This document shows, piece by piece, positions 11,220-24,020 of a stretch of DNA of 64,000 nucleotides. Each line of letters begins with the position of its first letter. Position 1 is the first letter of the stretch. The translations under genes were made by a program, and so were the position numbers. The notes under the pieces were generated by a model. The model did not search any database. It was not told the DNA's origin and saw only the letters and a list, made by a program, of their open reading frames with translations. Origin of the DNA: Heloderma charlesbogerti (taxonomy: Eukaryota; Chordata; Lepidosauria; Squamata; Helodermatidae); assembly GCA_026122225.1 (NCBI GenBank), contig JANEZZ010000463.1, forward strand, positions 62,001-126,000, in the 5' to 3' direction.

Positions 11220-14200
11220 ATTTAAACCTCCCCTATCTGTGTGCAGTGGTCCTGATCTGGATCAGGGCCCTGTGTACTTACTTTAGAGTAAGACAGCAAG
11301 CAAGGGTCAGCTGCATGCTAACATTTAATGCATTGTGTAGTTTGACTCCAAGTGTTAAGTCTTTTGCACCAGGTTCTACTGGATGGATCTCAGAGTTTTA
11401 GTTAAAAAAAAAACAAAAAACCAAGGAGATCCCACAAACCAAACTATGCCCTCCATTGCTAAAAAAAACATTGTTTATCAGATCAAGAACAAGCCTCGTG
11501 CTCAGATGCTCCCTCTTCCCTTGCTTTGAAGAAGATATCCGGTTTGTAAGAGCACTTAAACTACCCTTTTCCAGTTTAAACATCACAAAAAACCTGTGGT
11601 TTAAGAAACCACGATGTCTTCCTCAAAACTAGACGCTAAAGGAGTGAGAGTGGAGCATGTGGGACACAAGGTTTATTCTCAGCCAAAACAACCTCACGAT
11701 TCATTGGACTAAAATTGTTTATGTCTGAACCAGACCAGTGCCTGTACCATTGTATGGGAATATATGTGTTTCAAGACTATACATGTTCATGAGCTACCAG
11801 TGGAGAGGGCTGAGGGGTTCTGAAGCTAAAACTCTCAGCAAAATTGCAGTGATAGTTTTATTATAATCAGCAGGAATGCCGCAAAAGCCTGGTGAATAAA
11901 TTAGAAAGTGGAAGTGCTCTTTGTAGTCAGGAAAGAGCATTAAACCCAGCTGGCTTTCATGTGGTTAGCCTTAATGTTACCGAGCATGATAATCATAATC
12001 ACGGCTGTTGAATTATGGATGAGCTTGAGCGGCAGGAGGGGAGGAGACTGGCCCCGGGGGGGGGCTGTTTGGTTTGTTTGCTGTTTTTTAAATAATAACC
12101 CACCCTGAAAATTTGTCACTCGTAAATTCTACAATCAAAGACAACGGTGCTATTCTAATCAGAACTGGGGGTTTTACTCTGAATAAGCCCATTTAACCTG
12201 GACCCCATGGTCTGCTGCAGACCATCAGATTCAGTGCAGTGGTACCAGCACTGGCACAAAAAGGCATGTTGCCCCCTTGCTCTGGCGCACCCTTCTTTGC
12301 TGGGGTGGTAGACATCACTGTCACTGCTGTGCCACTATTCAGTTAAAGGAGTCTACCCAATGGAGCCAGGACATGCAAAGGGCATCTCTTCAGCGTAGGA
12401 AGGAAGCAGTGAAGGGCTTATGAAGAAGAAAGAGGCAGAGCTGATGACGGCTGATTTGCCAAATATTCTGTGTGCTGTTGAAGCAGTTCCCTTGCACCAA
12501 CATAATAGGTGATGCTGGCAAAAACCTGCAGCAAGAGGCCTTCTTAATGGGGTATGTAAAAGTAAGTTCCAAGGCTCTTCCACTGTTTAGTTATTTCTGT
12601 ACAAGCCTCCTTCATAGAAAACACCCATACAATACCCAGGAATTAATGAATATGGTATGTAATGTGGTTTGACAATCAAACCATGTGTAATTATTTGTTT
12701 GTAGTTGTGACTGATGCAAGTTTTACCCATTAAAAAACCCCACTTAATGACCTTGCCAGTTATACTCAAAGGACATATTTAAGTTACAGATGTAAATTGC
12801 TGTTAAAGTCATTCCCTCACCAGAGGGCCAAAATAAACTAGGTACTGGGAGATCTGTGACCGGGTCTCCGTTGTTTTTTGGTTCGAAGCAGGAGAAAGGA
12901 GGCTGAATTGGATTGGGGTACAGTGCTGAGGGATGGGATCTTTAATCTAAATCCCATGCTCCCCTCCCCCATTTGAAGCTGATGTATGCCCCTCAGGGGA
13001 AATAGCGGCTTAAATGGGAGGGGAGCAGTTAAATGGGGAGAGGCAGTTAATCGGCTGTTAATCCACTGTATCTACTTTCAGTTTTGTCACAGAACTGAGA
13101 TCTGAGAACTATATGAGGAGCATTCACTTTTCTGCTACATAACCTCTAGGTGGCATTATGGTGTATGGAATAGCACAAACACACAAGAGGAAATTGCACT
13201 TTCTTTTGCGTTCACAATTAAATGCTGCATTTTCCTTGCTTTAAAAAAACTCACCAAAAGTGCTAGATAGACACAGAAGCGAAACCAGAGGGTCATGATG
13301 TAGTCTAAAGAGCCCGTAAACAACCATGAGTAGGGAATGACAACTGCATGATAAATGCCTCATGTAGAAAAGCCCTAAATCAGGGGAAATGGCACAGGGA
13401 AAAGGGTTAAAAATCCCCTCACACAGCTCTGTTCCCCAACAAATCCCCTTGTGTGACTGTTTTGAATGCAGCTGAACATGCAGTAGGAGATCTGATTATG
13501 AACCTCCCAGCATCTCATCTAGTTTGACTCTGAGGGAAAGCAAGGAACTGTAGTTCTGTGTAGGTGGGTTGTGTGACTACACATCTCTAACAGAATTCTC
13601 AGCACATAATTCTCAGCATAAGCTACAATTCCTAAGATTTTTTAAAGGAAGGCATCACAGTTAAACTGGTTTGAAACTGTTATAAGTATATTGTGCAGAT
13701 AAACACTAAATGCTAATTTTAAAGTTCACTTCCTATAGATTTTCCACATAGAATATTCTCTATCTTGCTAGTACCCAAGTTAATGCAATCAATTAAATTG
13801 AGAGAAGAGTTGAAAGCTTTTTGTACATAACATTTCCTTGCTTTTTATAGTATTGGATATAGCACAAATTTAATTTAGATATAAAACAGCAAGCTCAGGT
13901 GCTGAGTTTATGATGGCTGTGTAGCTAAAAGACAGGGCTACTATGAAACAAGAGAGAGAGAGATCAGCATGCAAGGTTTGCAGACACAGAAAAAACTTTT
14001 AGGGGGAAAAAGGCTAGGGGGCAAAAAACAAACCCCAGCAGCCCAATGAGGACTGATTATGCTCACTGGCTACTGAATACTGAGTGTCTGTTGTGGCGAG
14101 AGAACAGAAAATGGGGGAAGCAGGGAAAATGGAGTGGAGTTCCCTAAATAAGGCATGGCTGGCTGGAGTGCTGAAAAGTTGCACTCAACACTGCAACTTT

Positions 14201-15009
14201 TTATTGCACGTCCCACTTATATAGAAATAATATGAGTTATGTAAATACATCATTAAATTCGTAGATGTTATGTTTTCCTGTTTTCCATTTTCTTTTTTTA
14301 AGAAAAAGATTTAAAAACAGAATATTCTCTGCCTTTTCGAAATAGGGCTCCTGAGTGCTGGTAACTCAGGCAGTAAAACTAGTTCCTTTTTCTCTGGACT
14401 ACAGAAAACTGATAATAAAAAAATGTAAACAGAAGGAGTGATGAGAGTTGTTTAAATTAGCAGACAGTGGTACAATGGAAGACAGTTTTTTCCCCCCTGT
14501 ACTCATTTTTTTAAGTGCTTCACTAATACTAAATGTAATGATGATAATGATGACGATGGCAACAACATATAAAAGCTTTGGATCATTTTAAACGGAACCA
14601 ATAAGAATGAAAATCGTTTCTGGATTTTGGAATTTTAATAGGGCATGCAGATTAAGAGCCGTGTGAATTGAATACAGTGCTTGGTTGTACATGCTTCCAT
14701 TATCGAATTCACTAAGCTGCTTTCCAGGTTTATTGTTTTCTTTACTGCTAACTTGAGTATTGGCCTGCTCTAATCATAAAATATTTTTTCACTCTCAGAA
14801 CGATAAGCCCAGCAGGATGTTGTTTCCTGTAGAAGGTGCAGCTTCTGCTTTTCTTTACCATGTGTGTTTATAATTTAAAGGAGCTGCTGGATCGCACTTG
14901 ACCTGCTCTCAGTTGTTCTATATCCTCTCTTCCTATGTCTGCCAATGCCTATACTCTACCGCCTTTCATTATTATGCCCATTTCATGTGGTTATGTTTTC
15001 TGGTTTCAG
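11220..15009. other. probable ADCY5 intron, nothing else recognised
   Basis: This runs up to the first visible ADCY5 exon. I looked for the preceding exon (helix 7 and the start of helix 8) and did not find it. There is a polypyrimidine tract and acceptor at 14985..15009. Confidence 0.5.
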
Positions 15010-15097
15010 CTCCGTGTTTATGCTGGGATTTTACCTGACCTGTTTTGTGATCCTGACTACAGTAGTGTTTGTTTCTGTCATTTACTCCTGTGTAAAG
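15010..15097 (+). CDS. ADCY5: ADCY5 exon: transmembrane helix 8
   Basis: An 88-bp exon starts after ttttctggtttcag and ends at AAG|gtgagt. Its first base is the third base of a split codon, read as Ser if the previous exon ends in AG or TC. It encodes residues 1-29 of the visible protein, a hydrophobic stretch FMLGFYLTCFVILTTVVF followed by VSVIYSCVK. This is the helix of the second membrane cassette and the start of the short loop behind it. The next exon joins in phase 0. The partner exon upstream was not found in this window. Confidence 0.9.
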
Positions 15098-15987
15098 GTG
15101 AGTAATATTAAGTTAAATGTCCTTGTTTTAAATGAGGTTTAGATTAGCCTGCCAGTTTTTGGGCTGACACATCCTCTTACTGCTGCTGCTGTTGTTGTCA
15201 TCTTGTAGAAATTTGTTTTGTTTATTGACTGCATACAGGATGCAGATGAAACCATTTGAATGCCCATTTAACTGCACAAGGTGTCCTACTGATGTTTCTG
15301 TGCAGAGGAAATACTTGGTTTTTGGTAGCTGACTATATTATTGCGCTGAATGGTACAGACTCTTTAAAATGAATCAAAAGAAAATGTATTAGACAGAAAT
15401 AGAAATCTCATACTCACCCAGTAGAATAATGGAGAATTAAATGACAGTCTTACAAACTTCTCCAAGTTTGGCCAGTTGTGCCCATCAGCAGTGGGACCTC
15501 TGTTTCCTAGATTTCCAGATGTCAGAAGTGACACCTCCCAATCTTAACCACACCACTGATCAATAATCCTTAACATGGATTAAGTCCCAATTAGACATGC
15601 CATATGTTTGGACTTTTGATAGGTTCATTGTTCCAGCCTTTTCCAAGTGGTGCCCACCTTCTAGCTATGCAAGCTTTTATGCCCTTTTCCAAATAATACT
15701 GGTTTCCGTGAAAACCTTCTGAACTCTGCCTATGTTATTTTTGTGTGTTTGGCCTTCAGCATAGAAACTGGCATTTCTGTATTCTTGTACACTGTTAGGT
15801 ACTACTTTTGTAACTTTCCAGACCACTCTGCATGTATAGGCACTATTGCTATCTTGCTTTATTTGCAGGTCTTTATTCCCTCTGACCTATGGCCATGCCA
15901 ACTCCATGCCACCATCTCACAAACAATAGACACGTATATGTTGTATGTACATGTGCAAAGGTTTTACAGACCTTTAGATCCTTAAAA

Positions 15988-16145
15988 AGGTAAAGGTGTC
16001 CCCAACCAGTCGTGTCCGACTCTAGGGTGCGGTGCTCATCCCCGTTTCTAAGCCGAAGAGCCAGCGCTGTCCGAAGACGCTTCCGTGGTCATGTGGCCGG
16101 CATGACTGAACACTGAGGTGCACGGAGCGCTTACAGTTCCTTTAC
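15988..16145 (+). mobile_element. squamate-type SINE or LINE tail with BovB-like motif
   Basis: Ggtaaaggtgtccccaacca, CAGTCGTGTCCGACTCT (16007..16023), tttctaagccgaagagccag and gtcatgtggccggcatgact form a widespread reptile repeat as far as I recall. The 17-base motif is also at 63961..63977. It is truncated here. Confidence 0.7.
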
Positions 16146-16149
16146 ATTA

Positions 16150-16950
16150 CTTTACATTAGATCCTTACAGTCTAATAAAATCTTCAGTCTGGCTTCTTTC
16201 AAACTTTTATCCCTTTCTGTTACATTTGTATAATCCTCTTCCTCCAAGGAGCTCCCTGCAGCATACATGGGTTTATGTTAGGCTGCATTCTTCCGTAATT
16301 ATGCCGTTCAGCCATTCATTTCAAGACACAACTAAAGGGCTCTTTTACTTCCCCCCACCCCACCTTATGTGAATAGCAATAGAGGCTCTGCCATAGGTTT
16401 TCCCTTGTGCATCTTAGGGACAAACCACACATTACATTATACAAATAGTTTGGTGTTGATTGTTTTTTTAAAAACTTCAGATAGTAGCCATAAGGGCTCC
16501 CAGTCGGGATCAGAATTGTGGAACACATGTGGGTGGGGGGTTAATATTTTTCCACCTGGTGTGGTCCCAGTGAAAATTGCCTGCCCCCCAAAGTTCCCAT
16601 TCAGTATCGGAGAGAAGCTGCCAATGGCACCAGCAGCTTCTTCCCCATGCCAAATAGAAGCTGCAGAGAAGGGAGTTATTTCCATTGGGCTACATCCAAC
16701 GTCAAGTGAATAAGCTTCCACTCGCACAACAGGACTCTCCCTTGCTCTCCTCCCCCCTGCACCCTCAGACCTGATCATACTCCTCAACAGCCGCTATTTA
16801 AAGTTAAAACATATCTATGTTCTGGTGGGGCATTGGTTATACCTTTCAAATCTGGCTGTGCGTCCATTGTATAGCATACTTTTAGCCATATATCAAATTT
16901 AGTTTGGACTTCAAAAATCCTCTATTGTTCTTCGCAGGGAAGTAGACAAT
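16150..16950. other. intron, no gene recognised
   Basis: Overlapping frames on both strands at 16369..16787 have no recognisable product. Low similarity to the repeat families named here. Confidence 0.5.
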
Positions 16951-17100
16951 GGGGCTGGTTACACAACATGCCAATCCTCACTCAGTGGTTGAATGTGGGT
17001 TGCTGTTGAACTGAGGGTTGTTTATTGAACTGTGGGTTCATGTTGTGTGAACCTGGGACATTTTCCACAGGGTGGCTTGTTAACTCAGCAGGGTGGCTTG
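16951..17100. mobile_element. palindromic MITE (family M1), left half, split by L2 copy 2
   Basis: The arm begins ggggctggttacacaacatg and continues with ggttgaatgtgggttg. Its inverted partner is at 20426..20614. The same family is seen uninterrupted at 39360..39680. Confidence 0.75.
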
Positions 17101-20100
17101 TAAATGCTGCTGCTGCTGCTGCCGCCGCCACCGCCGCTGCCACCACCACCAGGCCTTCCCTGTGGACTCCTGCCCGGCGTTATTTTTAAGGGGATTTTTT
17201 TAATTGTTTTTTTGTTGTTGTTTTTTCTGCGGGATTTTATTGTGTTTTTAGGGGTGGGTAGCCTGCCTGATAGGCGGGAGCAAGGGGGCATGTGTCCACC
17301 TGATGGAGGCAGTGGGGGGAGTGTTGGGGGCCAGAGCATACCGAGGCTGGGCGGCAGGCGCTGGTGGAGCGCTAGGGGCAGGCCATGCCAGATAAGGGGA
17401 ACAAGGGAGAGATGTGTAGTATCTGTCCCCTGCTCCGGGCCTGTCCAGAGCCAAAGGATGGCTGGGGGAGGTGTGACCCCATCTTCTGGCCTTCGTTTGC
17501 TGCTCTACAATGCCAGGTCTGTTACCCAGAAAACCTCCCTCATCCGTGACATGATCCTGGATGAGGGTGCAGACCTGGCATGTATTACGGAGACCTGGCT
17601 GGCCGAGGCTGCTGCTCCGACCCTTGCAGCCATGTGTCCAGCCGGATTTTCATATGCACAGCAGCCAAGGGCTGGGGATCGGGGAGGGGGAGTGGCTGTT
17701 ATCTACCGAGAGCCCTTGGTCTTCACCAGACCCCCTCTCCGGGAGACCAAGGTTGCTGAGTGCATGTACTGGAGGTTGGGCCCGAAGGGCAGTCTGGGGA
17801 TTCTGCTCGTGTACCGTCCACCCCACTGCACGACTGACTCCCTGGCCGAGGTGCTTGAGGTGGTCTCTGATGTGCGTGTACAGTCCCTTAACTTATTGGT
17901 GTTGGGGGACTTCAACGTACATTCGGAGGCCATCCTCACAGGAGCACCTCGGGACTTCATGGAGACCATGGCCTCCTGGGAGCTGCACCGTATTCTAACT
18001 GGGCCCACCTATGTAGCCGGTCATGCACTAGACCTTGTGTTTGTTTCTGGAGAAGCGGGGAGTGATCTGGAAGTCGGGGGTATATCCACCACCCCCTTGT
18101 CATGGTCAGATCACTATCTGGTGACGTTGGACTTCTCGGTTCCACAACCCCTCCGCAGGGGTGGAGGACCCATTAAAATGGTCCGCCCCAGGCGTCTTAT
18201 GGATCCAAATGGATTCCTGAACGCGCTTGGGGATTCTCCGGGGCATGCCAACGGCCATTCGGTCGAGACGCTGGTGGGTGGCTGGAATGCCGCAATCACT
18301 GGGGCATTAGATCAGGTGGCTCTGAAACGCCCTCTCCCCCTGAACAGGGCTCGGACTGCACCATGGTTCAATCTGCGGTTACGAGCTCTGAAACAGGAAG
18401 TGAGACGGCTAGAGCGCCAGTGGCGGACGTCTCGCTCCAAAGACGATCAGACACGGGCTAGAGCTGTATCTTCAGCCTATCACGTGGCGGTGAAGGCAGC
18501 GAAAAAGGAATATTATGCTGCCTCCATCGCGTCTGCAGAGTGCTGTCCCAGGAGGCTGTTCCAAGTGGTCCTGAGCCTGGTCGGTCCTGTGGCTCCGGAA
18601 CCACTGGAGCATTCTAAGGCCTCCTGTGAGGCCTTGGCAAGGCACTTTGCAGATAAAATTGATCAGATTAGGTGTGTTACTCTGCACACTGTGGATACAG
18701 TTAGTGAGCAAGAGGCGGCCTGTGGCAAACCGGTTTTGTGGGATCGGTTCCAGCTTCTTCCTCCTGATGAAGTGGACAAGGTGCTTTCATCTGTAAGGCC
18801 GACCACCTGCTTACTTGATCCTTGCCCATCGTGGCTCATTATGGGCTGCAGAGAGAGACTGGGTGGGGGGATCAAGGCGGTGGTGAACGCCTCCCTTGAG
18901 GAGGGAGTGATACCATCAGCCCTCAAGGAGGCAGTGATAAGACCGCTCTTAAAGAAGCCCTCCTTGGATCCTCAATTTTTGAACAACTTTCGCCCAGTCT
19001 CAAATCTGCCATTTTGGGGCAAAGTGATTGAGCGGGTGGTAGCGATGCAGTTGAAGGCACACTTGGAAGAAACTGATGATCTAGACCCATTTCAGTCGGG
19101 CTTCAGGCTTGGGCATGGGACAGAAACGGCCTTGGTCGCCTTGGTAGATGATATGAGGAGGGCTCTGGATAGGGGTGAATGCTCCTTCCTTGTTCTCCTC
19201 GACCTCTCAGCGGCTTTTGATACCGTTGACCACGGTATCCTCCTGGACCGCCTGGAGGGGTTGGGCATTGGAGACACCGTATTGCGGTGGTTCCGGTCCT
19301 TCCTCTCCGGCAGGTACCAGAGGGTAGCACTGGGAGAGGAGGTTTCGGACCGTGGCCACTCACTTGTGGGGTGCCACAGGGTTCCATCCTCTCCCCGATG
19401 CTATTTAATATCTATGTGAAGCCGCTGGGGGCTATCATCAGGAGGTTTGGGGTGCAGTGTCATCAATATGCGGATGAGACGCAGCTCTACCTCTCATTCA
19501 AATCTTCACCAAGGTTGGCCATAGAATCCCTGTCCAAATGTCTGGAGACGGTGAGTGGCTGGATGGGGAGGAATAAGCTGAAGCTGAACACTGACAAGAC
19601 CGAGGTACATTTGCTGGGAGACAAGAGGAGGCTGGGGGATGTTGACCTGGTGTTGAATGGGGTACGACTACCGTTGAAAGACCAGGTCCGCAGCCTGGGG
19701 GTCATTTTGGACTCCCAGCTGTCCATGGAGGCTCAGGTGTCAACTCCATCTGATACGGTGGCTGTGCCCCTTCCTTCCCGACCATCTGCTCCCATCGGTA
19801 GTACATGCCCTGGTCTCCTCTCATTTAGACTACTGTAATGCGCTGTATGTGGGGTTACCCTTGAAGACGGTTCGGAAACTGCAGCTGGTACAGAACGTGG
19901 CGGCTCGCCTGATTAAAGGCAGCCACCAGCAAGATTACATCACTCCAGTGCTGAAGGAGTTGCACTGGTTACCAGTTGTTTTCTGGGCCAAATTCAAGGT
20001 GTTGGTTTTGACCTTTAAAACCCTATATGGTTCCGGCCCAGCCTATCTTAAGGAGCGCCTCCAGCAGCACCAGACAGGCCGCTTAACAAGATCAGCCTCG

Positions 20101-20425
20101 GATGACCTTCTCTCTGTCCCATCAGCCAGGACAGCTAGACTGGTGGGGACGAGGGAGAGGGCCTTTTCTGTGGTGGCCTCCACTCTGTGGAACTCCCTCC
20201 CTAGGGAACTCCACCATGCCCCCTCTTTAGTGAGCTTCCGTCGTGCATTAAAAACGTGGTTGTTCAGGCAGGCATTTGGGGTGGGTTAGGGTATTTTAGA
20301 AAATGTTTTTACTGTAGAATTTTATTGTTTTAAACTGTTTTATTGTATGTTGTACATTGCCCAGAGTGGCTGGGTGATTAATAAATTTAATAATAAATAA
20401 TAAATAAAATAAATAAATCACCCTA
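17101..20425 (+). mobile_element. L2/CR1-type LINE, copy 2
   Basis: This is the same family as the element at 5280..8965 and is closely similar along its length. Its 5' end is truncated within the CTG/CCG-rich monomer (17104). Its 3' end has an AATAAATA-type tail and lacks 16 bases (ccagccagatgggcga) present in copy 1. It lies inside a palindromic MITE whose halves are at 16951..17100 and 20426..20614. Confidence 0.9.
17104..20289 (+). pseudogene. L2 ORF (endonuclease-reverse transcriptase), copy 2, two frameshifts
   Basis: The first frame (17104..19419) covers an N-terminal Leu/Pro-rich stretch of doubtful coding status, the endonuclease (LYNARSVTQKTSLIRD, ITETWL, LGDFNVH, SWSDHYLVTLDF) and the RT as far as GEEVSD. 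One base is missing near 19351 relative to copy 1, so the RT continues in the frame 19287..19838 with GVPQGSILSPMLFN and YADETQLYLSF. A 26-base deletion just after 19742 shifts the frame again, and the C-terminal domain (LQLVQNVAARLIKG, LHWLPVVFWAKFK) is read at 19849..20289. Both stops found in copy 1 are absent here. Like copy 1, it has YADE at the active site. Confidence 0.9.
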
Positions 20426-20614
20426 AACAGTCCAGCAACAAATCATGCGTTCTCAAGGTGCCTTGTTCAAGAAAAATAAAGCATACTGCATGGTTAACAA
20501 GCCACCCTGCAGAAATTGTCCTGGGTTTCAACAACACGCTAACCCACAGGTCAACAAACAACCCACAGTTCAACAACCACCAAATGTGGGTTAGTGTGTT
20601 CTGTGAAACCAGTC
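20426..20614. mobile_element. palindromic MITE (family M1), right half
   Basis: It contains ggttaacaagccaccctgca, aacaacccacagttcaacaa and ends tgtgttctgtgaaaccagtc, the reverse complement of the left arm with a few changes. L2 copy 2 separates the two halves. Confidence 0.75.
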
Positions 20615-20628
20615 TATGGCTGCGTTCA

Positions 20629-20963
20629 GATGATCATGGGGGTAGCCATAGTGGTTTCTCCCCCTGTGTCCCTGTGTGTGTTGCATGCACAACTGCAATT
20701 TGCATAATTACCCATGATGCAGCGTGGGTTGCCCTGTCATCTGAACCATGTGCAGTGCACGGTGGAGGTGGCTTTTTACAAATGCCACAACCCCTACTAC
20801 AAGCCATGAGTTGTGGCATGGGTAAGAAGGCACCCCCGCCACACACACCACCAGGTTCAGACAAGACGGCAATCCGCGCTGCATTGTGGGTAATTATGTC
20901 AATTGCAGGGACAAGGGGAGACGCCATGATGGCTTCTTTTACCCCTGTGTTCATCCGAACCCA
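20629..20963. mobile_element. palindromic MITE (family M2)
   Basis: The left arm tgcgttcagatgatcatggg, gtagccatagtggtttctcc is matched in inverse by ggagacgccatgatggcttc and cctgtgttcatccgaaccca. Inner arms around cataattacccatgatgcagc and gctgcattgtgggtaattat are also inverted. The open frames across it are by-products of the palindrome. Confidence 0.75.
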
Positions 20964-23143
20964 GTCTTTGTCTCTGCCTTGGCTTGTATGGAAGAAAATG
21001 GTTAAGCTACATAATAAGGGGGACAGTACTTGTGATGAGGGGCAATCCTTTGGGCCAGATGAAAGCCCCTGAGGGCTGTATTGGACAGTACAATCTCCAG
21101 TTGCATGTTGCTATAACAGACAATATCAGTGTTTGGAGAAAACACTCAAAGCCATCTTGGCAGTTTTTCCTATCACTGAAGCTTGTAAACTGATTCATAC
21201 ACATTCATTCATTTCATTTCTATACCACCCAATAGTCAAAGCTCTCTGTATGACACATCTGTATGACACATCTGTATGACAACTGCCCTATATCTGCTTT
21301 TCCCTTCCTCAAAGTCCCATAGAGTTTTCACAGGTATTGGCCTTTTCTTGATAAATTTCCTTTTCAATCTGGGCTGCATCAGTGCATGTGTACAATGGAT
21401 TCACTGCCAAGATAGAATCCATGCCCTAACAGAGCACAGATATCTCTTGACTTAGTCCAAATGTATAGGATTGTTTTCCAAAGAATAAACTATGTTATTG
21501 AGTCATGAAAAAGCAGTTCCCGTCTTTCCTCATGAACAGCGAAGAACTGGTTGATGAAGTAAAGGTGCCGTGAACCTTGGGGACAAGCAAACATGCCATC
21601 TTGGAATCTGATAGCAAAAGCGGTGAAAATTGAGCACAGTTGGAGGTGGACCCTGGACTTTAGGAAAGCCAATTTCAAAAAGCTCAGAGAGATGTTGGGT
21701 AGGCTAGAAATTCTGAAAGAAAAGTGTTCAGGAGGGATGCAAGATTCTGAAAAGTGATCTAAAGGCACAATCGTAAGCTATTCCCACCAGAAGGAAAAAT
21801 GGGAGACATCTGAAGGAGCCAGCATGGTTGCACACAGAGCTCTCCAATGAGCTGAGACTCAAAAGGGACATGTATAGGGTTTGGAAGGAGGGACATAAAA
21901 TCAAGGATAAGTATGATAGAGTAGCCAGAACCTATAAGGATGGTGTCAGGAAGGTTAAAGCATAGAATGAGCCGAAGCTTGCAGGGGATACTAAAAACAA
22001 CAAAAAGAGCTTTGGCTATGTTCAGAGCAAGATGACAAACAAGGGAGGTCTACTGTTCATTGTTAACAGGTGACAGAGAAGGTGGAACTGCTCAGTTCTT
22101 ATTTTGCTTCAGTCCTCTACCACAAGGGGAGTTGTGTTCAGCCTAGGACACACAGAACAATTTATTCAAGGAGGGACTTCCAGCCTAGAATATGTAAGAA
22201 AATGGTTAGAGAACACCTAGCTAGTCTAAATGGTTCAAGTATCAAGAGTCAGATGAATGACACCCCAGGGTGCTGAAGGAGCTTGCAGACATTATTTCAG
22301 AGCCGCTGTCTATAATCTTTATGAATTCTGGGAGAACAGGTGAGGTGCTGGGAGACCGGAGATGGGCAAAAGTTGTTTCCATCTTCAAAAAAGTGGGGAA
22401 AGGCAGATCTGAGAAACTACAAACTGGTCAGTTTCATACTGATACTGGACAGAATTCTAGAACAGATTATTATTAAGTGTCAGTCTGTGAACATATAGGA
22501 AAAAATGCATTGATTTCTAGGAGGCAGCAGGGTTTTATCAAGAATAAGTCATGCAAGACCAACATTATCTCTTTTTAAAAAAAAAATAGAATTACTAGTC
22601 TGGTAGATATGGACATGGCATATCTTGATTTCAGCAGAGCATTTGACAAGATTTCCCATGACATCCTTGTTGACAAGGCGATAGAATGTGGGTTGGATGC
22701 TTTACTATTAAGTGGATCCACAGTTGAGCAACTGTAAGCAAGTGATTGTTAATGGCTCTGCATCAACCAGGAGGAAGTGCCACAAGGCTCTGTCCTAGGC
22801 CTTGGGCTGTCCCACATTTTTATAAATTACCTGGATGAGTGGGGATGCTTATCAAGTTGCAGATGACACAAAGCTGGAAGATTACAAATTTAACACTACA
22901 GAAAACAGAATCAAGACTCAAAGGGATCTTGACAGGGTGGAGCACGGGGCTGAAGTCAACAAGATGGAATTCAACACAGAAAAATGTAAAGTCTTGCATT
23001 TACGTACAAAAAAAATCAAAGGCATAAATATTAGATGGGGAAAACATAGCTTGGGCGCAGTAATGTGAAAAGGATCTAAGTGTTTTAGTGGGTCACAAGC
23101 TGAATATGAGCCAGCAGTGCGATGCATCTGCTTAAAAAGCTAA

Positions 23144-23305
23144 AGGCAGAATCCTGTGCATGTTCAGACAGAAAAATTGTCCTACAACTCCCAGCAACTC
23201 CCAACAACTCCCAGCATGCCCCAGCCTACAACTCCCAGCATGCCCCAGCAACATGCTGGGAGTTGTAAGACTTTTTTCTGTCTAAATATGTATAGGATTG
23301 TGTCC
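23144..23305. mobile_element. PIF/Harbinger-like MITE (family H) inside CR1, TAA duplication
   Basis: The ends are AGGCAGAATCCTGTGCATG and ATAGGATTGTGTCC, flanked by TAA (23141..23143 and 23306..23308). The centre has an extra series of caactcccag units, making this copy longer than the others. Confidence 0.8.
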
Positions 23306-23327
23306 TAATGTAATCTTACTCTGCCTC

Positions 23328-23436
23328 ATGGAATCATAGAATAGTAGGGCTGGAAGGGGCCTACAAGGCCATCGAGTCCAACCCCCTGCTCAATGCAGGA
23401 ATCCAAGTCAGAGCATCCCTGACAGATGGCTGTCCA
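23328..23436 (-). mobile_element. CR1 3'-tail fragment nested in another CR1
   Basis: Gaatcatagaatagtagggc, tggaaggggcctacaaggcc and atcgagtccaaccccctgct are the reverse complement of a CR1 3' UTR. The same 109-base block is at 37007. Confidence 0.8.
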
Positions 23437-23627
23437 GAACAGAAGCATAGTGCCCAGATCATGGGAAGTAATAGTTCTGCTCTACACTGTTTTGGTCAGG
23501 CCACATCTGGAGTACTGTGTCCAGTTCTGAATGGCCCATTTTAAGAAGGACATTGACAAACTGCAGCGCATCCAGAGAAGGGCGACCGGGATGGTGAGGG
23601 GTCTGGGAACCAACTCCTATGAGGGAC

Positions 23628-23770
23628 AGGGTTGGACAAATCTGTCAGTTTAGGTTTCTATCGATTTCAGTTTTTTCCAGATTAAGGTTCATTCCATCCT
23701 GTTTGTGAATCAATTTGCATTTTAAGTCCTCACGGAAAATTATTTTGTGTGCATTTCTCCAAATATAGAT
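23628..23770 (+). repeat. unclassified repeat family S
   Basis: Agggttggacaaatctgtca, ttttttccagattaaggttc, gtgtgcatttctccaaata. The same order of motifs is seen on the minus strand at 47840..48131. AGGGATGGACA-type ends suggest a DNA transposon. Confidence 0.5.
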
Positions 23771-24020
23771 AGTTTTGTTTGAAGTGGATAGAAATGGCAG
23801 GGAAGCAAATTCTGGCTAAATATTAGGATAAATTTCCTAATGGTAAGAGTGGTTCAACAGTGGATCAGATTGCCTAAACAGGTGGTGGATTCTCCACTAT
23901 ATTTAAGCAGAGGATGGATGGCCACCTATCAGGGATACTGTACCTGCATCCTGCAATAAGCAGGGGGGTGGACTAAGATGGTCTCTAAATTCCATTCCAT
24001 TTGATTCTGTGATTCAGTAA

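Larger units (their letters stand above)
21545..24017 (+). mobile_element. CR1-type LINE, decayed, with nested insertions
   Basis: Pieces at 21545..23140, 23437..23627 and 23800..24017 give, with many stops and shifts, CR1 reverse-transcriptase text such as YLDFSRAFDKISHDIL, VADDTKLED and NTEKCKVLHL, then the thumb region and a 3' UTR ending gattctgtgatt. It is interrupted by a Harbinger-like MITE (23144..23305), a reverse CR1 tail (23328..23436) and a further repeat (23628..23770). Confidence 0.8.

Noticed and set aside
20458..21072. 204-codon ORF
   Set aside because: It runs from an MITE half through a second palindromic MITE. The frame has no protein-like conservation.
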